In this document: positions 44,594 through 54,013 of the stretch, piece by piece
Position numbering within the stretch: position 1 is the first letter of the stretch
How the letters are laid out: each line of letters opens with the position of its first letter
NCBI GenBank assembly: GCA_024637055.1
Contig: JAGXFZ010000004.1
Span: forward strand, 1-54,863
Reading direction: 5' to 3'
DNA from: Gracilibacter sp.
Lineage (GTDB): Bacteria; Bacillota; Desulfitobacteriia; Desulfitobacteriales; Syntrophobotulaceae
Length of the DNA: 54,863 nt
The notes under the pieces: generated by a model
What the model was told of the DNA's origin: nothing
Seen by the model: the letters and a program-made list of their open reading frames with translations, nothing else
Database searches by the model: none
Program-made: the position numbers and the translations under genes

Positions 44594-46107
44594 TGACTTT
44601 TCCCTTTTTGACAACAACCTTATTAGCACCTATCCTAGCGGCGCTGATTATTGTCTTCATTCCTAAAGAAAATGATAAACTGTGTAAATCTGTAGCAGCG
44701 GTAGGAACAGGGATCGCTCTGGCGCTTAGCCTATTCGTCTACTTCGGTTATGACCAGTCAGTTGGAGGTCTACAATGGGTTGATTTCGGCCAACCTGTGC
44801 CCTGGATTAATGATCTCGGGGTAACTTGGTATATGGCCGTTGACGGCTTGAGTTTGCCTATGCTTTTGCTTACCAACCTTATTGGCTTTACCGCTGTATT
44901 TGCTTCCTGGAATGTAGTCCACCGGGTCAAAGAGTTAATGATCCTATTGTTAATTCTAATTGCCGGAGTTATGGGTACTTTCATAGCCCAGGATTTGTTT
45001 ATCTTCTTACTATTTTATGAGATAGTAGTAATCCCGATTTACATCATGGTGGTTATCTGGGGTAGCTCCAAACGAGTTACTAAAGAATATGCTGGTATGA
45101 AGTTAACTATTTATCTGCTCATGGGGTCAGCTTTCCTCTTGGCAGGTGTAATTGCCCTCTTTGTCAATTCCGTTAATATAACCGGAGTTGCGGATATGAG
45201 TTTTGAGGCTTTGGCACAGGTTGCCTTTCCCGAACAACTCCAGATTTATCTCTTCCTGTTATTGTTAATCGGTTTTGGTTCTTTGTTATCCATGTGGCCG
45301 TTCCACTCTTGGTCACCAGATGGATATGCCGGTGCTCCAACAGCTGTGTCCATGATCCATGCCGGTATTCTGAAGAAAATCGGTGGTTATGGATTGATTA
45401 GATTAGCCATTGTTGTACTACCTCTGGGAGCTAGGTTCTGGGCTCCGTATATGGCTGTGCTTGGGGTAATAGGTGTAGCCTATGCCGCTATGGCAGCACT
45501 TGCCCAGAAAGACCTAAAATATGTTGTTGGTTATTCTTCCGTCTCCCACATGGGATACGTGCTTTTGGGTCTTGCTTCCTTAGGGGTAATCGGGATAAAT
45601 GGAGCGGTAGCAGCCATGTTTGCTCACGGAGTAATGGCGGCCCTGTTCTTCTCCATGATCGGATTCATTTATGAAAGAACCCATACCCGATGGATACCAG
45701 ATATGGGTGGGTTATCCCACTACACACCCAAGTTAGCGATAGGATTTATGATGGCAGGCTTAGCCTCCCTAGGTTTACCTGGACTCATAACCTTTGTTCC
45801 TGAATTTACGATTTTTGTGGAAACATTTAGAGTCTTTGGTTGGCTGGCAGTCATCGGTATTGCAGGGATTATCATAACAGCGCTGTATGTGCTAAGAGCT
45901 GCAGCTAATACGCTGTTTGGCCCAGCTAGACCTGAATTCAGTCATATAAAAGACTTAAAGGGTCCAGAGATGGTGCCACTTGTAGTTTTGGGTTCAGTAC
46001 TGGTTATCGGAGGAATCCTTCCGTCACTTCTGTTTGATATGATAGACAGCGGGGTTGCACCATTGCTGGCAAATATCAATGATGCCTTGCAGATAGGAGG
46101 GAAATAA
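44593..46107 (+). CDS. nuoM: Complex I subunit M (antiporter-like)
   Basis: The 504-residue antiporter-like subunit resembles ND4. The essential glutamate is in FLLFYEIVVIPIYIM, the lysine loop in SMWPFHSWSPDGYAGAPT, and HAGILKKIGGYGLIR follows. It shares its start A with the nuoL stop. Fourteen helices are expected, one antiporter unit of the pump chain. Confidence 0.95.
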   Translation: MTFPFLTTTLLAPILAALIIVFIPKENDKLCKSVAAVGTGIALALSLFVYFGYDQSVGGLQWVDFGQPVPWINDLGVTWYMAVDGLSLPMLLLTNLIGFTAVFASWNVVHRVKELMILLLILIAGVMGTFIAQDLFIFLLFYEIVVIPIYIMVVIWGSSKRVTKEYAGMKLTIYLLMGSAFLLAGVIALFVNSVNITGVADMSFEALAQVAFPEQLQIYLFLLLLIGFGSLLSMWPFHSWSPDGYAGAPTAVSMIHAGILKKIGGYGLIRLAIVVLPLGARFWAPYMAVLGVIGVAYAAMAALAQKDLKYVVGYSSVSHMGYVLLGLASLGVIGINGAVAAMFAHGVMAALFFSMIGFIYERTHTRWIPDMGGLSHYTPKLAIGFMMAGLASLGLPGLITFVPEFTIFVETFRVFGWLAVIGIAGIIITALYVLRAAANTLFGPARPEFSHIKDLKGPEMVPLVVLGSVLVIGGILPSLLFDMIDSGVAPLLANINDALQIGGK

Positions 46108-46109
46108 AG

Positions 46110-47540
46110 ATGAATATAGATTTTTCTCTTATTACAACTGAAATAGTTTTGGCAATATTAGGATTGGCTACATTTACGCTGGGGCTAATAATTCCCTCCA
46201 ACGCTAGAAAAAATCTAGGAAATTTCGCCTTGCTTGGATTAATTATTGTCCTTGGCATTGCGGTGTACTCCTGGCCACATCAGGGAGAAATCCTGGGTGG
46301 TATGTATATAGTAGATAACTTCTCTTCGTTCTTTAAAATTGTGAGCCTGTTGGCAGCTATCTTGGTTACCTTAGGCTTCAGGCGTTATGTTGTCTCCAAC
46401 GTGGGTAACTATCTTGAATACTACTCTACCATGATTTTTGCTACGCTAGGCATGATTGTCATGATTTCAGCTGGAGACTTTATTACACTCTACTTGGGCT
46501 TGGAATTGATGACCATTTCCTTTATTGTCCTAGTGGCATTTAGAAGCTTTGACGTTAAGTCTTTGGAAGCGGGGATAAAGTATCTTCTTCTGGCTGGTAT
46601 GTCATCAGCAGTACTACTATATGGCTTAAGTTTAGTATACGGAGCGACTGGAACAATTCTGTTCACGGGAGTTGCCCAAAGTATTAGTGCAGGCTCAGGT
46701 GGTTTACTCTTGATAGTGGGCTTGGTCATGCTAATAGCCGGTCTTGGCTTTAAGATATCTGCAGCACCGTTCCATATGTGGTCGCCAGATGTTTACGAAG
46801 GAGCCCCGACCTCTGTGACAGCTTTCCTTGCTACAGGATCTAAAGCAGCCTCCTTCGCCATAGTTATCCGGATATTTGTAGGCAGTTTCTCAGGTATTCA
46901 AGAACACTGGGTTATGTTGGTAGCAGTATTAGCGGCCTTGAGCATGCTAATTGGCAACCTAGTAGCCATTCCCCAAACCAATATTAAAAGAATGCTGGCC
47001 TATTCCAGTGTTGCCCAGGCTGGATATATAATGGTGGGAATAGTAGCTGCGTCTCAAGCCGGTGTCAAAGGTGTAATGTTTTACTCCTTCATATATGTAT
47101 TTGCTACCGTGGGAGCCTTTACCGTAGTAGCATCTGTCTATAATAAAATCAAAAGCGATGAGATTGCTGATTACTCAGGGTTATCACAAAGAGCTCCACT
47201 GGCAGCAACGACTCTGCTAGTATGCATGCTGTCTATGGCAGGAATACCATTATTAGCTGGCTTTGTAGGGAAGTTTTACTTGTTCATGGCCATTGCTGAC
47301 GGATACATGTGGTTGGTTCTCCTTGGCCTGATTATGAGCATGGTCTCAGTTTACTATTACCTGCGGGTCGCGTTAGTTATGTTCAGAGACGATCCGGAGG
47401 ATCCAACTCCTCTAAGAATGGGAACGAGCGTAAACGTAACGTTGTTAATCGCTCTTGTAGTTACAGTATTTCTAGGTGTTTATCCCGGACCTTTATCTGA
47501 TATTGCCAATACTGCAGCTCAATCGTTTTTCATTCCTTAG
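46110..47540 (+). CDS. nuoN: Complex I subunit N (antiporter-like)
   Basis: The 476-residue ND2-type subunit has the motifs LYLGLELMTISFIVL (glutamate), APFHMWSPDVYEGAPT and KRMLAYSSVAQAGYI. It is the last gene of the operon and is followed by a strong terminator at 47575. Fourteen helices are expected. The operon has no nuoE, nuoF or nuoG, so the enzyme cannot bind NADH by the normal route. Confidence 0.95.
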   Translation: MNIDFSLITTEIVLAILGLATFTLGLIIPSNARKNLGNFALLGLIIVLGIAVYSWPHQGEILGGMYIVDNFSSFFKIVSLLAAILVTLGFRRYVVSNVGNYLEYYSTMIFATLGMIVMISAGDFITLYLGLELMTISFIVLVAFRSFDVKSLEAGIKYLLLAGMSSAVLLYGLSLVYGATGTILFTGVAQSISAGSGGLLLIVGLVMLIAGLGFKISAAPFHMWSPDVYEGAPTSVTAFLATGSKAASFAIVIRIFVGSFSGIQEHWVMLVAVLAALSMLIGNLVAIPQTNIKRMLAYSSVAQAGYIMVGIVAASQAGVKGVMFYSFIYVFATVGAFTVVASVYNKIKSDEIADYSGLSQRAPLAATTLLVCMLSMAGIPLLAGFVGKFYLFMAIADGYMWLVLLGLIMSMVSVYYYLRVALVMFRDDPEDPTPLRMGTSVNVTLLIALVVTVFLGVYPGPLSDIANTAAQSFFIP

Positions 47541-47574
47541 AATAAAGTAATTTAAATATTAGCAGATATATAAA

Positions 47575-47635
47575 GCTAATCGCCGCTTGTCCCCTACTTA
47601 TTGTAGTGGAGCCTAAGTGGCGATTAGCATTTTAC
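47575..47635 (+). terminator. Terminator of the nuo operon
   Basis: GCTAATCGCCGCTT (47575-47588) pairs with AAGTGGCGATTAGC (47615-47628), one G-U pair, and is followed by ATTTTAC. Confidence 0.85.
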
Positions 47636-47729
47636 GTTTAAACAGATTTCTCTAAACGTTTATATTAAGGTATACTAAGGATTATATGATCTCTTAAGAT
47701 AATTTGGAGACGCTAAGGGAAGTGACAAT

Positions 47730-49196
47730 ATGCCTCATTCTAAGAAAGATACCATACTAGTTTCGGGAGTAACGGGATATGTAGGAGGAAGAATTGTTCC
47801 CCTCCTGCTTGACCTTAACTATAAGGTTAGATGCTTAGTGCGTGACCCTTCCAGGATAGAAGGAAGAGGCTGGGAGAACATTGAGGTTTATAAGGGTGAT
47901 GCCCTTGATTATGAAACCATACTCCCTGCTCTGAGGGGTGTTTCTGTCGCCTATTACTTGGTACATTCTCTATCAGAGACAAAAGGATGGCAAGAGAGGA
48001 ACTTAATCTATGCCAGAAACTTTGGTAGAGCGGCCAAGGAGGCAGGAGTTAAACGAATAATCTACCTCTTATCCACTCAGGAAAAGGACTTTGAGCAAAT
48101 CGGTGGTTATCTAAAGAAATATGGTGTCCCGGTCACAGAGTTCAGGACATCACAGGTAATCGGAGCCGGTAGTGTCTCTTTTGAACTAATTCGTAATATT
48201 ATGGACAAGGTTCCTGTTCTTATAACCTCCAATATAATAAGGACACGCATGCAACCTATATGTATTGATGATGTACTGAGATACTTAATAGAAAGCCTAG
48301 AAGTACCGGAAACGGAGTCGGAGATAATAGAAATAGGCGGAAGCGAGATCTTGCCTTATCGAGATATGATGCTCAAGTATGCACAAATACAAGGATTAAG
48401 AAGAAAAATAATTGAACTACCATTTATGACGGAAGGTTTAACAGCCTTATTGGTAGACTTTATTACGCCTATTCCCAAAAGGATTGCACGTTCTTTAATA
48501 GGCGGTTTAAAAAATGAAGTGTTAGTTAGTGAAGATACTGCCAAGAAGTTATTCGATTTTATTCCTAAAAGTTATGAGGAAGCTGTGAGGCTGGCCTTAT
48601 CAGAGATAGGAACAGGGGAAGTAATTACAAGTTGGCAGGATGCCTATTCGTCTTTTGGAGAATCGGCACAGCCCACTAAATTTTCTGGAGAAGAAGGAAA
48701 ATTTAAAGATGGAAGACAGATAACAGCTAATGCTGATCTGGCTAATACCTTCAGAGTGATTTCTTGTTTCGGAGGAGAAGAGGGTTGGTTATATGCCGAT
48801 AATCTGTGGTTTCTTAGAGGGCTTCTAGACAGGCTGTTCGGTGGTGTCGGCTTGAGACGGGGACGGAGATGTCCTGTTAAGTTAAGGGTCGGCGATGTTC
48901 TGGGCTTCTGGCGGGTGGAAGAACTGGTGAATAACAGTCTCCTTAGATTGCGATCGGAAATGAGGATGAAGAGTGGCGCCTGGCTGCAATTTGAGGTTAA
49001 AGAGCAAGAAGTGGGTAAAGTTCTTATCACCCAAACAGCCTTCTTCGAACCTCAGGGCATTCTGGGTCGTATGTATTGGTACACTATGTACCCATTTCAT
49101 GAAGTAATATTTAGAGGCATGTTACAAACCTTAGCTAATGAAGCAGAAGAGGCTTCTAGGAATAATCCAAGTAAGGCACTGGATAATGAAAGATAA
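47730..49196 (+). CDS. SDR-type NAD(P)-binding protein with C-terminal DUF2867 domain
   Basis: The 488-residue protein begins with an atypical short-chain dehydrogenase/NmrA-type Rossmann domain (LVSGVTGYVGGRIVPLLL, residues 9-26; VAYYLVHSL and IYLLSTQEK further on). The last 150 residues match DUF2867: EGWLYADNLWFLRGLLDRLF, GDVLGFWRVEEL and FEPQGILGRMYWYTMYPFH. The same two-domain layout is known in many bacteria without a clear role; ubiquinone or lipid-linked redox functions have been guessed. The N-terminal part should bind NAD(P). The last bases overlap the broken nucleotidyltransferase frame. Confidence 0.85.
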   Translation: MPHSKKDTILVSGVTGYVGGRIVPLLLDLNYKVRCLVRDPSRIEGRGWENIEVYKGDALDYETILPALRGVSVAYYLVHSLSETKGWQERNLIYARNFGRAAKEAGVKRIIYLLSTQEKDFEQIGGYLKKYGVPVTEFRTSQVIGAGSVSFELIRNIMDKVPVLITSNIIRTRMQPICIDDVLRYLIESLEVPETESEIIEIGGSEILPYRDMMLKYAQIQGLRRKIIELPFMTEGLTALLVDFITPIPKRIARSLIGGLKNEVLVSEDTAKKLFDFIPKSYEEAVRLALSEIGTGEVITSWQDAYSSFGESAQPTKFSGEEGKFKDGRQITANADLANTFRVISCFGGEEGWLYADNLWFLRGLLDRLFGGVGLRRGRRCPVKLRVGDVLGFWRVEELVNNSLLRLRSEMRMKSGAWLQFEVKEQEVGKVLITQTAFFEPQGILGRMYWYTMYPFHEVIFRGMLQTLANEAEEASRNNPSKALDNER

Positions 49197-49413
49197 ACCG
49201 CAGGTTGCTGCAGTTTACTTATTTGGATCTTACGGGACCGAGTTTCAATTGCCGTCAAGCGACATAGATTTAGGAATCGTCTTTTGTGATGTTCCTAATC
49301 TAAAAGATGAATTAGAACTAGATGCTGGAATCTCATCCTTTCGTGCCGTAGTGGCAAACTTTTTCAGTTTATTTTGCTGCATCCTTAGCGTCGTCATCTT
49401 TAATATCGCTTAG
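49186..49413 (+). pseudogene. Truncated MntA-type nucleotidyltransferase
   Basis: From ATG 49186 the frame encodes VAAVYLFGSYGTEFQ and SSDIDLGIVF, the GS(Y)G and DxD motifs of the minimal nucleotidyltransferase (MntA) fold that acts as antitoxin to HepT. The similarity runs only to about residue 55. The rest of the frame is antisense to the TerC gene end and looks random. A full protein is about 130 residues, so the 3' half is missing. No HepT/HEPN partner is adjacent. This is likely a remnant of a HEPN/MNT pair cut by rearrangement at about 49360. Confidence 0.7.
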
Positions 49414-50178
49414 CTCGCAGCTTTCAGCGGAATCTTTAGACAGAAACCAACCACCCAAAGCTATCAGAACTAAGACAACATAGAAACTTAGCTTCCATGC
49501 AGAGGAATGGACAAATCCTTCAGGTAAAAAGTTAATAGCGGGATGAGAGAGGGTATAGACAGCCAACTTAATTCCTACCCAGCCAACTATCAGGAAAGCT
49601 GCAGTTTCCAACCTCGGTCTTTTGTGTAGAAGCTCGCAAAAAAGATTAGCAGCAAAACGCATAATGACTAGACCATTAAAGCCGCCGGCGAAAACAACCA
49701 AGAATTGTCCGCCATCCATACCGCCAATCTTAGGCAGATTGGTAGCAGGTAATGCAACCGCCAGGGCGACCGCAGCTAGAATAGAGTCGACCGCAAAGGC
49801 GATATCTGCGAGTTCGACCTTGAGTACTGTAACCCAAAAGCCGGAGCCCTTTTTTGCTTCTACTGAATCTTCCTGGACTTGAGTCTTCTTCCAAATCAGT
49901 TTACGAACAATATGATTCAAAGCAATCAACAGAAGATATGCTGCCCCCAAAGCTTGAACCTGCCAAACGTTGATGAAAAAAGAAATGATAAATAGAGAAG
50001 TGAGGCGGAAGACGAAAGCTCCTGCCAAGCCATAGAACAAAGCTTTCTTTCTACTTTCTTCTGGGAGATGCTTGATCATTATGGCCAGTACGAGGGCATT
50101 ATCTGCTGCTAAGAGTCCCTCTAAAACGATGAGTACTAACAGCACCCACCCATACTCCAAAAAAATTGATAAGTCCAC
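49369..50178 (-). CDS. TerC-family membrane protein, manganese-responsive
   Basis: The 269-residue protein has eight or nine helices and the TerC family acids, in EGLLAADNALVLAIM near the start and VELADIAFAVDSILAAVAL in the middle, which form the metal-binding path. TerC relatives such as Alx and MeeF/MeeY export manganese. GTG 50178 sits after AGGAGGACTAATCG on its strand. A yybP-ykoY-type riboswitch is upstream, so expression should rise with Mn2+. The old tellurium name does not describe function here. Confidence 0.92.
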   Translation of the reverse strand: MDLSIFLEYGWVLLVLIVLEGLLAADNALVLAIMIKHLPEESRKKALFYGLAGAFVFRLTSLFIISFFINVWQVQALGAAYLLLIALNHIVRKLIWKKTQVQEDSVEAKKGSGFWVTVLKVELADIAFAVDSILAAVALAVALPATNLPKIGGMDGGQFLVVFAGGFNGLVIMRFAANLFCELLHKRPRLETAAFLIVGWVGIKLAVYTLSHPAINFLPEGFVHSSAWKLSFYVVLVLIALGGWFLSKDSAESCELSDIKDDDAKDAAK

Positions 50179-50262
50179 CGATTAGTCCTCCTTAAAAAAT
50201 GATGATTGCTAAATATTTTGCCAGGTAAAAGAAATATGACCCTTACCTGTTTGGTAAAGGCC

Positions 50263-50296
50263 ATAAAAATAGACCTCTACCCATAGATAAAGGTCT
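50263..50296 (-). terminator. Expression-platform terminator of the riboswitch
   Basis: On the minus strand AGACCTTTA pairs with TAGAGGTCT (loop between), followed by a TTTTT run at about 50269-50264. Its 5' arm is the 3' conserved strand of the aptamer, so ligand binding would block the terminator and switch the gene on. Confidence 0.85.
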
Positions 50297-50376
50297 TGCT
50301 TACAACAATAGTTGCAATAAAGCCGGAGATAAAATCTCGTGATGACGACTTTATTCTAAAAGCTACTCCCCTTTAG
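50287..50376 (-). promoter_or_regulatory. yybP-ykoY manganese riboswitch
   Basis: On the minus strand the conserved parts are all present in order: AAAGGGGAGTAGC (5' end at 50374), AAAGTCGTC, the paired CCGGCTTT, and GCAAGACCTTT (3' end at 50289). This is the known consensus of the yybP-ykoY Mn2+ aptamer, which commonly precedes TerC-type transporters. Between 50379 and 50572 I see no gene; the region is AT-rich and should contain the promoters of the two divergent genes. Confidence 0.92.
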
Positions 50377-50572
50377 GAAAGCAATGTTACTATGGTAGAT
50401 GATATCTTATTTTTTCATATTCGTCAATATATAGTGTCGGCAATCATAGTAATTATTATTTATGAAAGTGCTGTAAAATCTAGTTATCTTAGACATTATT
50501 AGGTATAATAATTATTAGAAAATCAATAAGAAGGTAGATCAATGTGGTGATAATAGTAATAGGAGAAACTGA

Positions 50573-50956
50573 ATGTTAAATTTAGAGAAGAAAATTTTTT
50601 GGATTGTTGGACTATTGATATTCATTATATCGTTTTTAATGCTATTTATAGGAATTAGAATAGTTTTAGGTAATGAACTGATTGTTAGAAACTTACTGGC
50701 CTTCATGGGTTTATCATTACTTACTGGGGTTATAGCATCATCGCTAGTGTATTTTAGATTCAAACTATCCTTTATATTTTTTGTAGCTGGGCTATTTATT
50801 GGATTTTTCGAAATGTACCGTGCATTTTTAAGTGATATGTCCGGCTGGGGAGATTTAATCGGAATAATGTCTTTATTTATGTGGGCTATAACTGGTTTAG
50901 GGGTTGGCTTATTGGTACAGTTTGGGCGTTATTTATATAGAAAGTTGAAAAGATAG
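50573..50956 (+). CDS. Small four-helix membrane protein
   Basis: The 127-residue protein has four hydrophobic helices (about residues 8-30, 40-60, 67-86 and 95-120) and a basic C-terminus (YLYRKLKR), so it sits in the membrane with the end in the cytoplasm. AGGAGAAACTGA precedes the ATG. The LiaF-like gene starts 65 bases later, so they may be co-transcribed. I do not recognise a family. Confidence 0.7.
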   Translation: MLNLEKKIFWIVGLLIFIISFLMLFIGIRIVLGNELIVRNLLAFMGLSLLTGVIASSLVYFRFKLSFIFFVAGLFIGFFEMYRAFLSDMSGWGDLIGIMSLFMWAITGLGVGLLVQFGRYLYRKLKR

Positions 50957-51020
50957 AGAACGCAGGAATACAGATAGATAATAAAGACGATAAATTAGAA
51001 ATATTTTATGGGGGTTAATT

Positions 51021-51692
51021 ATGGATGCAAGAAAATTATTTGGCGTAATCATAATTGTTTTCGGAATACTATTGCTTTTGAACAGTGCAGGTATTGCAGA
51101 CGTGAACATCGGTTATCTGTTCTCAAACTTTTGGCCAATGATACTAATTATTATCGGAGCTTTTGTATTGCTTGCGAATCCTGCTTCAAAGGTCGGTGGC
51201 ATAATAACACTGACTATAGGAGTAGTATTCCAGCTGAAAAATCTAGGCTATTTTGATATTTTTCAGTATATTTCATTCTGGCCTGTACTCCTAATACTAA
51301 TTGGACTTTGGATAGTCTTTGGGAGAGGCCCAAAGTGGGATACGGATTCCAACGACACATTTAGTGCGCTAGGATTATTTTCTGGATCAAGTGTCAGAAG
51401 TGTATCCCGGCAATTCCAAGGAGGAAGTGCTACTGCTATATTCGGGGGAGTTGAAATCGATCTTAGTGAAGCACAGATAACGTCCGACCAAAAAGAAGCT
51501 AGAGTAGAAGTTTTTGCAGCTTTTGGAGGAATAAACATGGTAGTACCCCAAGGATGGAATGTTATCATTAAGGGGATACCACTTTTTGGTGGCTGGGAAA
51601 ATAAAACACTCAGCAAAGGAAATGACCAGGATGCACCAATACTAAAATTGAATTGTCTTGTAATGTTCGGCGGATTAGAAGTCAAAAATTAA
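51021..51692 (+). CDS. LiaF-like envelope-stress protein
   Basis: The 223-residue protein has four N-terminal helices in two LiaI/DUF5668-like pairs (FGVIIIVFGILLLL and ISFWPVLLILIGLWIVFG) and a C-terminal beta-helix-like LiaF domain with ATAIFGGVEIDLSEAQI and NMVVPQGWNVIIKGIPLFGG. In other Firmicutes, LiaF restrains the LiaSR system that senses cell-wall antibiotics. No LiaSR-like pair is adjacent, so its partner is unknown. The ribosome site (TGGGGGTTA) is weak, but the domain layout is convincing. Confidence 0.85.
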   Translation: MDARKLFGVIIIVFGILLLLNSAGIADVNIGYLFSNFWPMILIIIGAFVLLANPASKVGGIITLTIGVVFQLKNLGYFDIFQYISFWPVLLILIGLWIVFGRGPKWDTDSNDTFSALGLFSGSSVRSVSRQFQGGSATAIFGGVEIDLSEAQITSDQKEARVEVFAAFGGINMVVPQGWNVIIKGIPLFGGWENKTLSKGNDQDAPILKLNCLVMFGGLEVKN

Positions 51693-51762
51693 TACAACGC
51701 AACAGAATTGTATCGCCTCACTCGTCATTAGTAGGGTACAACTAATTTGAGGGGGAGACATA

Positions 51763-52212
51763 ATGAAGAAAATAGCGATACTATTATTTCTAATGCTTGT
51801 TGTAGGCATGTTAACGGCTTGTAATAATGGGAAAAGTGCTTTAGATACAGTGGATGTCAGGGGAGATATAACCCAAATAACTAACAGTGATGCTAAAGAA
51901 GTTCTTGGTATGATCTTGGTAGAAGGTGACTTAGAAGAGGATACCAAAGTTGATAAGGCTAGCGTTACTGTCACAGACAAGACAAAAATCTTCGTTCTAG
52001 GGAATGAAAGTGTGGTGGAAGAGGCTGATTTCTCTTTCTTGCAAGCAGGGCAAATAGTCGAGGTAGAATTCACTGGTCCGGTAAGAGAGTCTTACCCTGT
52101 GCAAGCTACAGCCAAAACCATTTTCATAAAGTCTTCTCAAGATGAAGAACCTAATAGCCCTAGAAATGGCAATGAAGGAGATAGTTTTGATGGCGTAGAA
52201 CTAAACTTGTAG
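51763..52212 (+). CDS. Small predicted lipoprotein
   Basis: The 149-residue product has a signal peptide with lipobox LTAC (residues 17-20) and a small beta-rich domain. [10 protein letters not shown] and [20 protein letters not shown] resemble the OB-like DUF3221/YobA pattern of surface lipoproteins. TGAGGGGGAG gives a strong ribosome site. Its last 12 bases overlap the end of purE on the other strand. No enzymatic residues are evident. Confidence 0.75.
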   Translation: MKKIAILLFLMLVVGMLTACNNGKSALDTVDVRGDITQITNSDAKEVLGMILVEGDLEEDTKVDKASVTVTDKTKIFVLGNESVVEEADFSFLQAGQIVEVEFTGPVRESYPVQATAKTIFIKSSQDEEPNSPRNGNEGDSFDGVELNL

Positions 52213-52623
52213 CATTTTGGATGCCAACAGCCCAGCATTCTTGGCATCATTGATCCCTACTGTTGCTACAGGTATCCCATACGGCATTTGGACAATAGAA
52301 AGTAACGAATCTAAACCATCCAAAGAACGTGTTTTGATGGGAACACCAATGACAGGGACACATGTCAGAGAACTTACCATTCCAGGCAAATGGGCAGACC
52401 CGCCCGCACCAGCGATAATCACACTGATACCTCTTTCTTCAGCTGTCTTGGCATATTCATACAATCTATCCGGGGTCCTATGTGCCGAAACGATATGCAT
52501 TTCGTAGTCAATGTTTTGCTCATCTAGTATGGCTGAGGCCGCTTCCATAACAGGCAGGTCGGAATCACTACCCATTATGATGCCTACTTTACCAGAGGAA
52601 CTTTTTACTTTCTCTGGATTCAT
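52201..52623 (-). CDS. purE: N5-carboxyaminoimidazole ribonucleotide mutase, short C-terminus
   Basis: The 140-residue protein carries out the PurE step of purine synthesis, moving the carboxylate of N5-CAIR to C4. The active-site signatures are complete: [23 protein letters not shown] and [14 protein letters not shown], then [20 protein letters not shown]. The end ([10 protein letters not shown]) comes about 20 residues earlier than in usual PurE proteins of about 160, where a final helix follows. The truncation coincides with the convergent lipoprotein end. Four bases separate it from purK. Confidence 0.93.
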   Translation of the reverse strand: MNPEKVKSSSGKVGIIMGSDSDLPVMEAASAILDEQNIDYEMHIVSAHRTPDRLYEYAKTAEERGISVIIAGAGGSAHLPGMVSSLTCVPVIGVPIKTRSLDGLDSLLSIVQMPYGIPVATVGINDAKNAGLLASKMLQV

Positions 52624-52627
52624 TTTT

Positions 52628-53806
52628 TTATCTCCTTAATAAAGGTTTGAATTTGATTTCTTTCAAAGCATCTAAGGCTATTCTTTCGGCTTCATCGACA
52701 GAATTATTTAGTACTGTAAGATGACCGACTTTTTTCAATTTAGTGGTAAGATGCTTCCCGTATAGATGAAGATAAGTTTCTTCGTTAGCTAGCACTTTCT
52801 CTATTCCTTCGAAAGTATAGGCTCCATCAACTGTCTCATCACCAAGGATGTTGACCATAACACAAGGGGACAGCAACTTGGTTGAACCTAAAGGCATCCC
52901 AGTAATAACTCTTATTAGTTGTTCGTATTGGGAAGTTGAACAGCCTTCGATTGTATAATGTCCGGAATTATGTGGCCTAGGTGCTATTTCATTAATGTAT
53001 ATCTCTCTGTTCTTATCTAAGAACATCTCAATACAATACACCCCTGCATCATCTAAGACATCTAACGTTTTCTCCGTAATCGCTTCAATTTTCCTTATTA
53101 CATCTTGATCAATGCCTGCAGGTACTCTGGTAATTCTTAGTATGTTGTCTTCATGTGTATTCTCAACCACAGGATAGTACTTGGTGTTTCCCTGCAAATC
53201 CCTGGCGACCATAATCGATAACTCAGTCGTAAAGTCTATAAACTTCTCTATCATCAAATCATTTTTCTGAAGTAGATGGTAAGCGGTTTTTATTTCTTCC
53301 TTATGCTTAATTAAGTAATTGCCCTTGCCATCGTATCCCCCAAAACACGCTTTGAGCATGATGGGCAAACCAAATTCCTCAATTTTTTGCTCTATATCTT
53401 CTATACTATCGACCTTAGAAAACTCAGGAACTGGCAAACCTGCTTCAGCCAGTAAAGATTTTTGTATATATTTATTCTTTATCTTTTTTAACGTAGTTCC
53501 CGAAGGACAGATGTTATATCCCTCAGATTCTAAATCACATAGTATGTCGGCATCGATATGCTCGAATTCAAAAGTTAAAACGTCAGTTTGCTCTGCTAGC
53601 TTCCGTATCGCTTGTTGGTCGGCAAAGGGAGCTATTAACTGGCGGTCTACAACTTGTGAGGCAGGGGAAGCAGGCGTAGGATCCAAGACCGCCACATAAT
53701 ATCCCATCCTCTTAGCTTCGGTAGCCATCATTTTTCCGAGCTGACCTCCACCGACAATTCCTATTTTGGCAGGGGGTTGTAAAATAATCTTTGTCTTATT
53801 AGTCAT
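52628..53806 (-). CDS. purK: N5-carboxyaminoimidazole ribonucleotide synthetase
   Basis: The 392-residue ATP-grasp enzyme makes N5-CAIR from AIR, ATP and bicarbonate, the step before PurE. It has the N-terminal [20 protein letters not shown], the ATP-binding [17 protein letters not shown] loop and the metal glutamates in [32 protein letters not shown] precedes the ATG at 53806. The purK-purE order is a normal two-gene operon. No purine riboswitch was found in the 207-base upstream gap, which is AT-rich and must hold promoters for purK and the opposite gene. Confidence 0.95.
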   Translation of the reverse strand: MTNKTKIILQPPAKIGIVGGGQLGKMMATEAKRMGYYVAVLDPTPASPASQVVDRQLIAPFADQQAIRKLAEQTDVLTFEFEHIDADILCDLESEGYNICPSGTTLKKIKNKYIQKSLLAEAGLPVPEFSKVDSIEDIEQKIEEFGLPIMLKACFGGYDGKGNYLIKHKEEIKTAYHLLQKNDLMIEKFIDFTTELSIMVARDLQGNTKYYPVVENTHEDNILRITRVPAGIDQDVIRKIEAITEKTLDVLDDAGVYCIEMFLDKNREIYINEIAPRPHNSGHYTIEGCSTSQYEQLIRVITGMPLGSTKLLSPCVMVNILGDETVDGAYTFEGIEKVLANEETYLHLYGKHLTTKLKKVGHLTVLNNSVDEAERIALDALKEIKFKPLLRR

Positions 53807-54013
53807 AAAATCACCTTCCTAAAATGATAGGATAAGTTATCGAAATACATTTAGTAATTATAACATAGTTTATAATAATTATTAATCATACTTGCTATAT
53901 GAATTATACTTGAATTCTCTTATAATTATCAAAAAGAGTTGTTATAAAGTAATAATCTTTTAGATGTATATAATAAGAATTTGAATAGTTATTATAAGGA
54001 AAGGATGTTGGAA

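Noticed and set aside
53807-53980. Purine riboswitch ahead of purK
   Set aside because: The conserved loop sequences of that class are absent on the purK strand.
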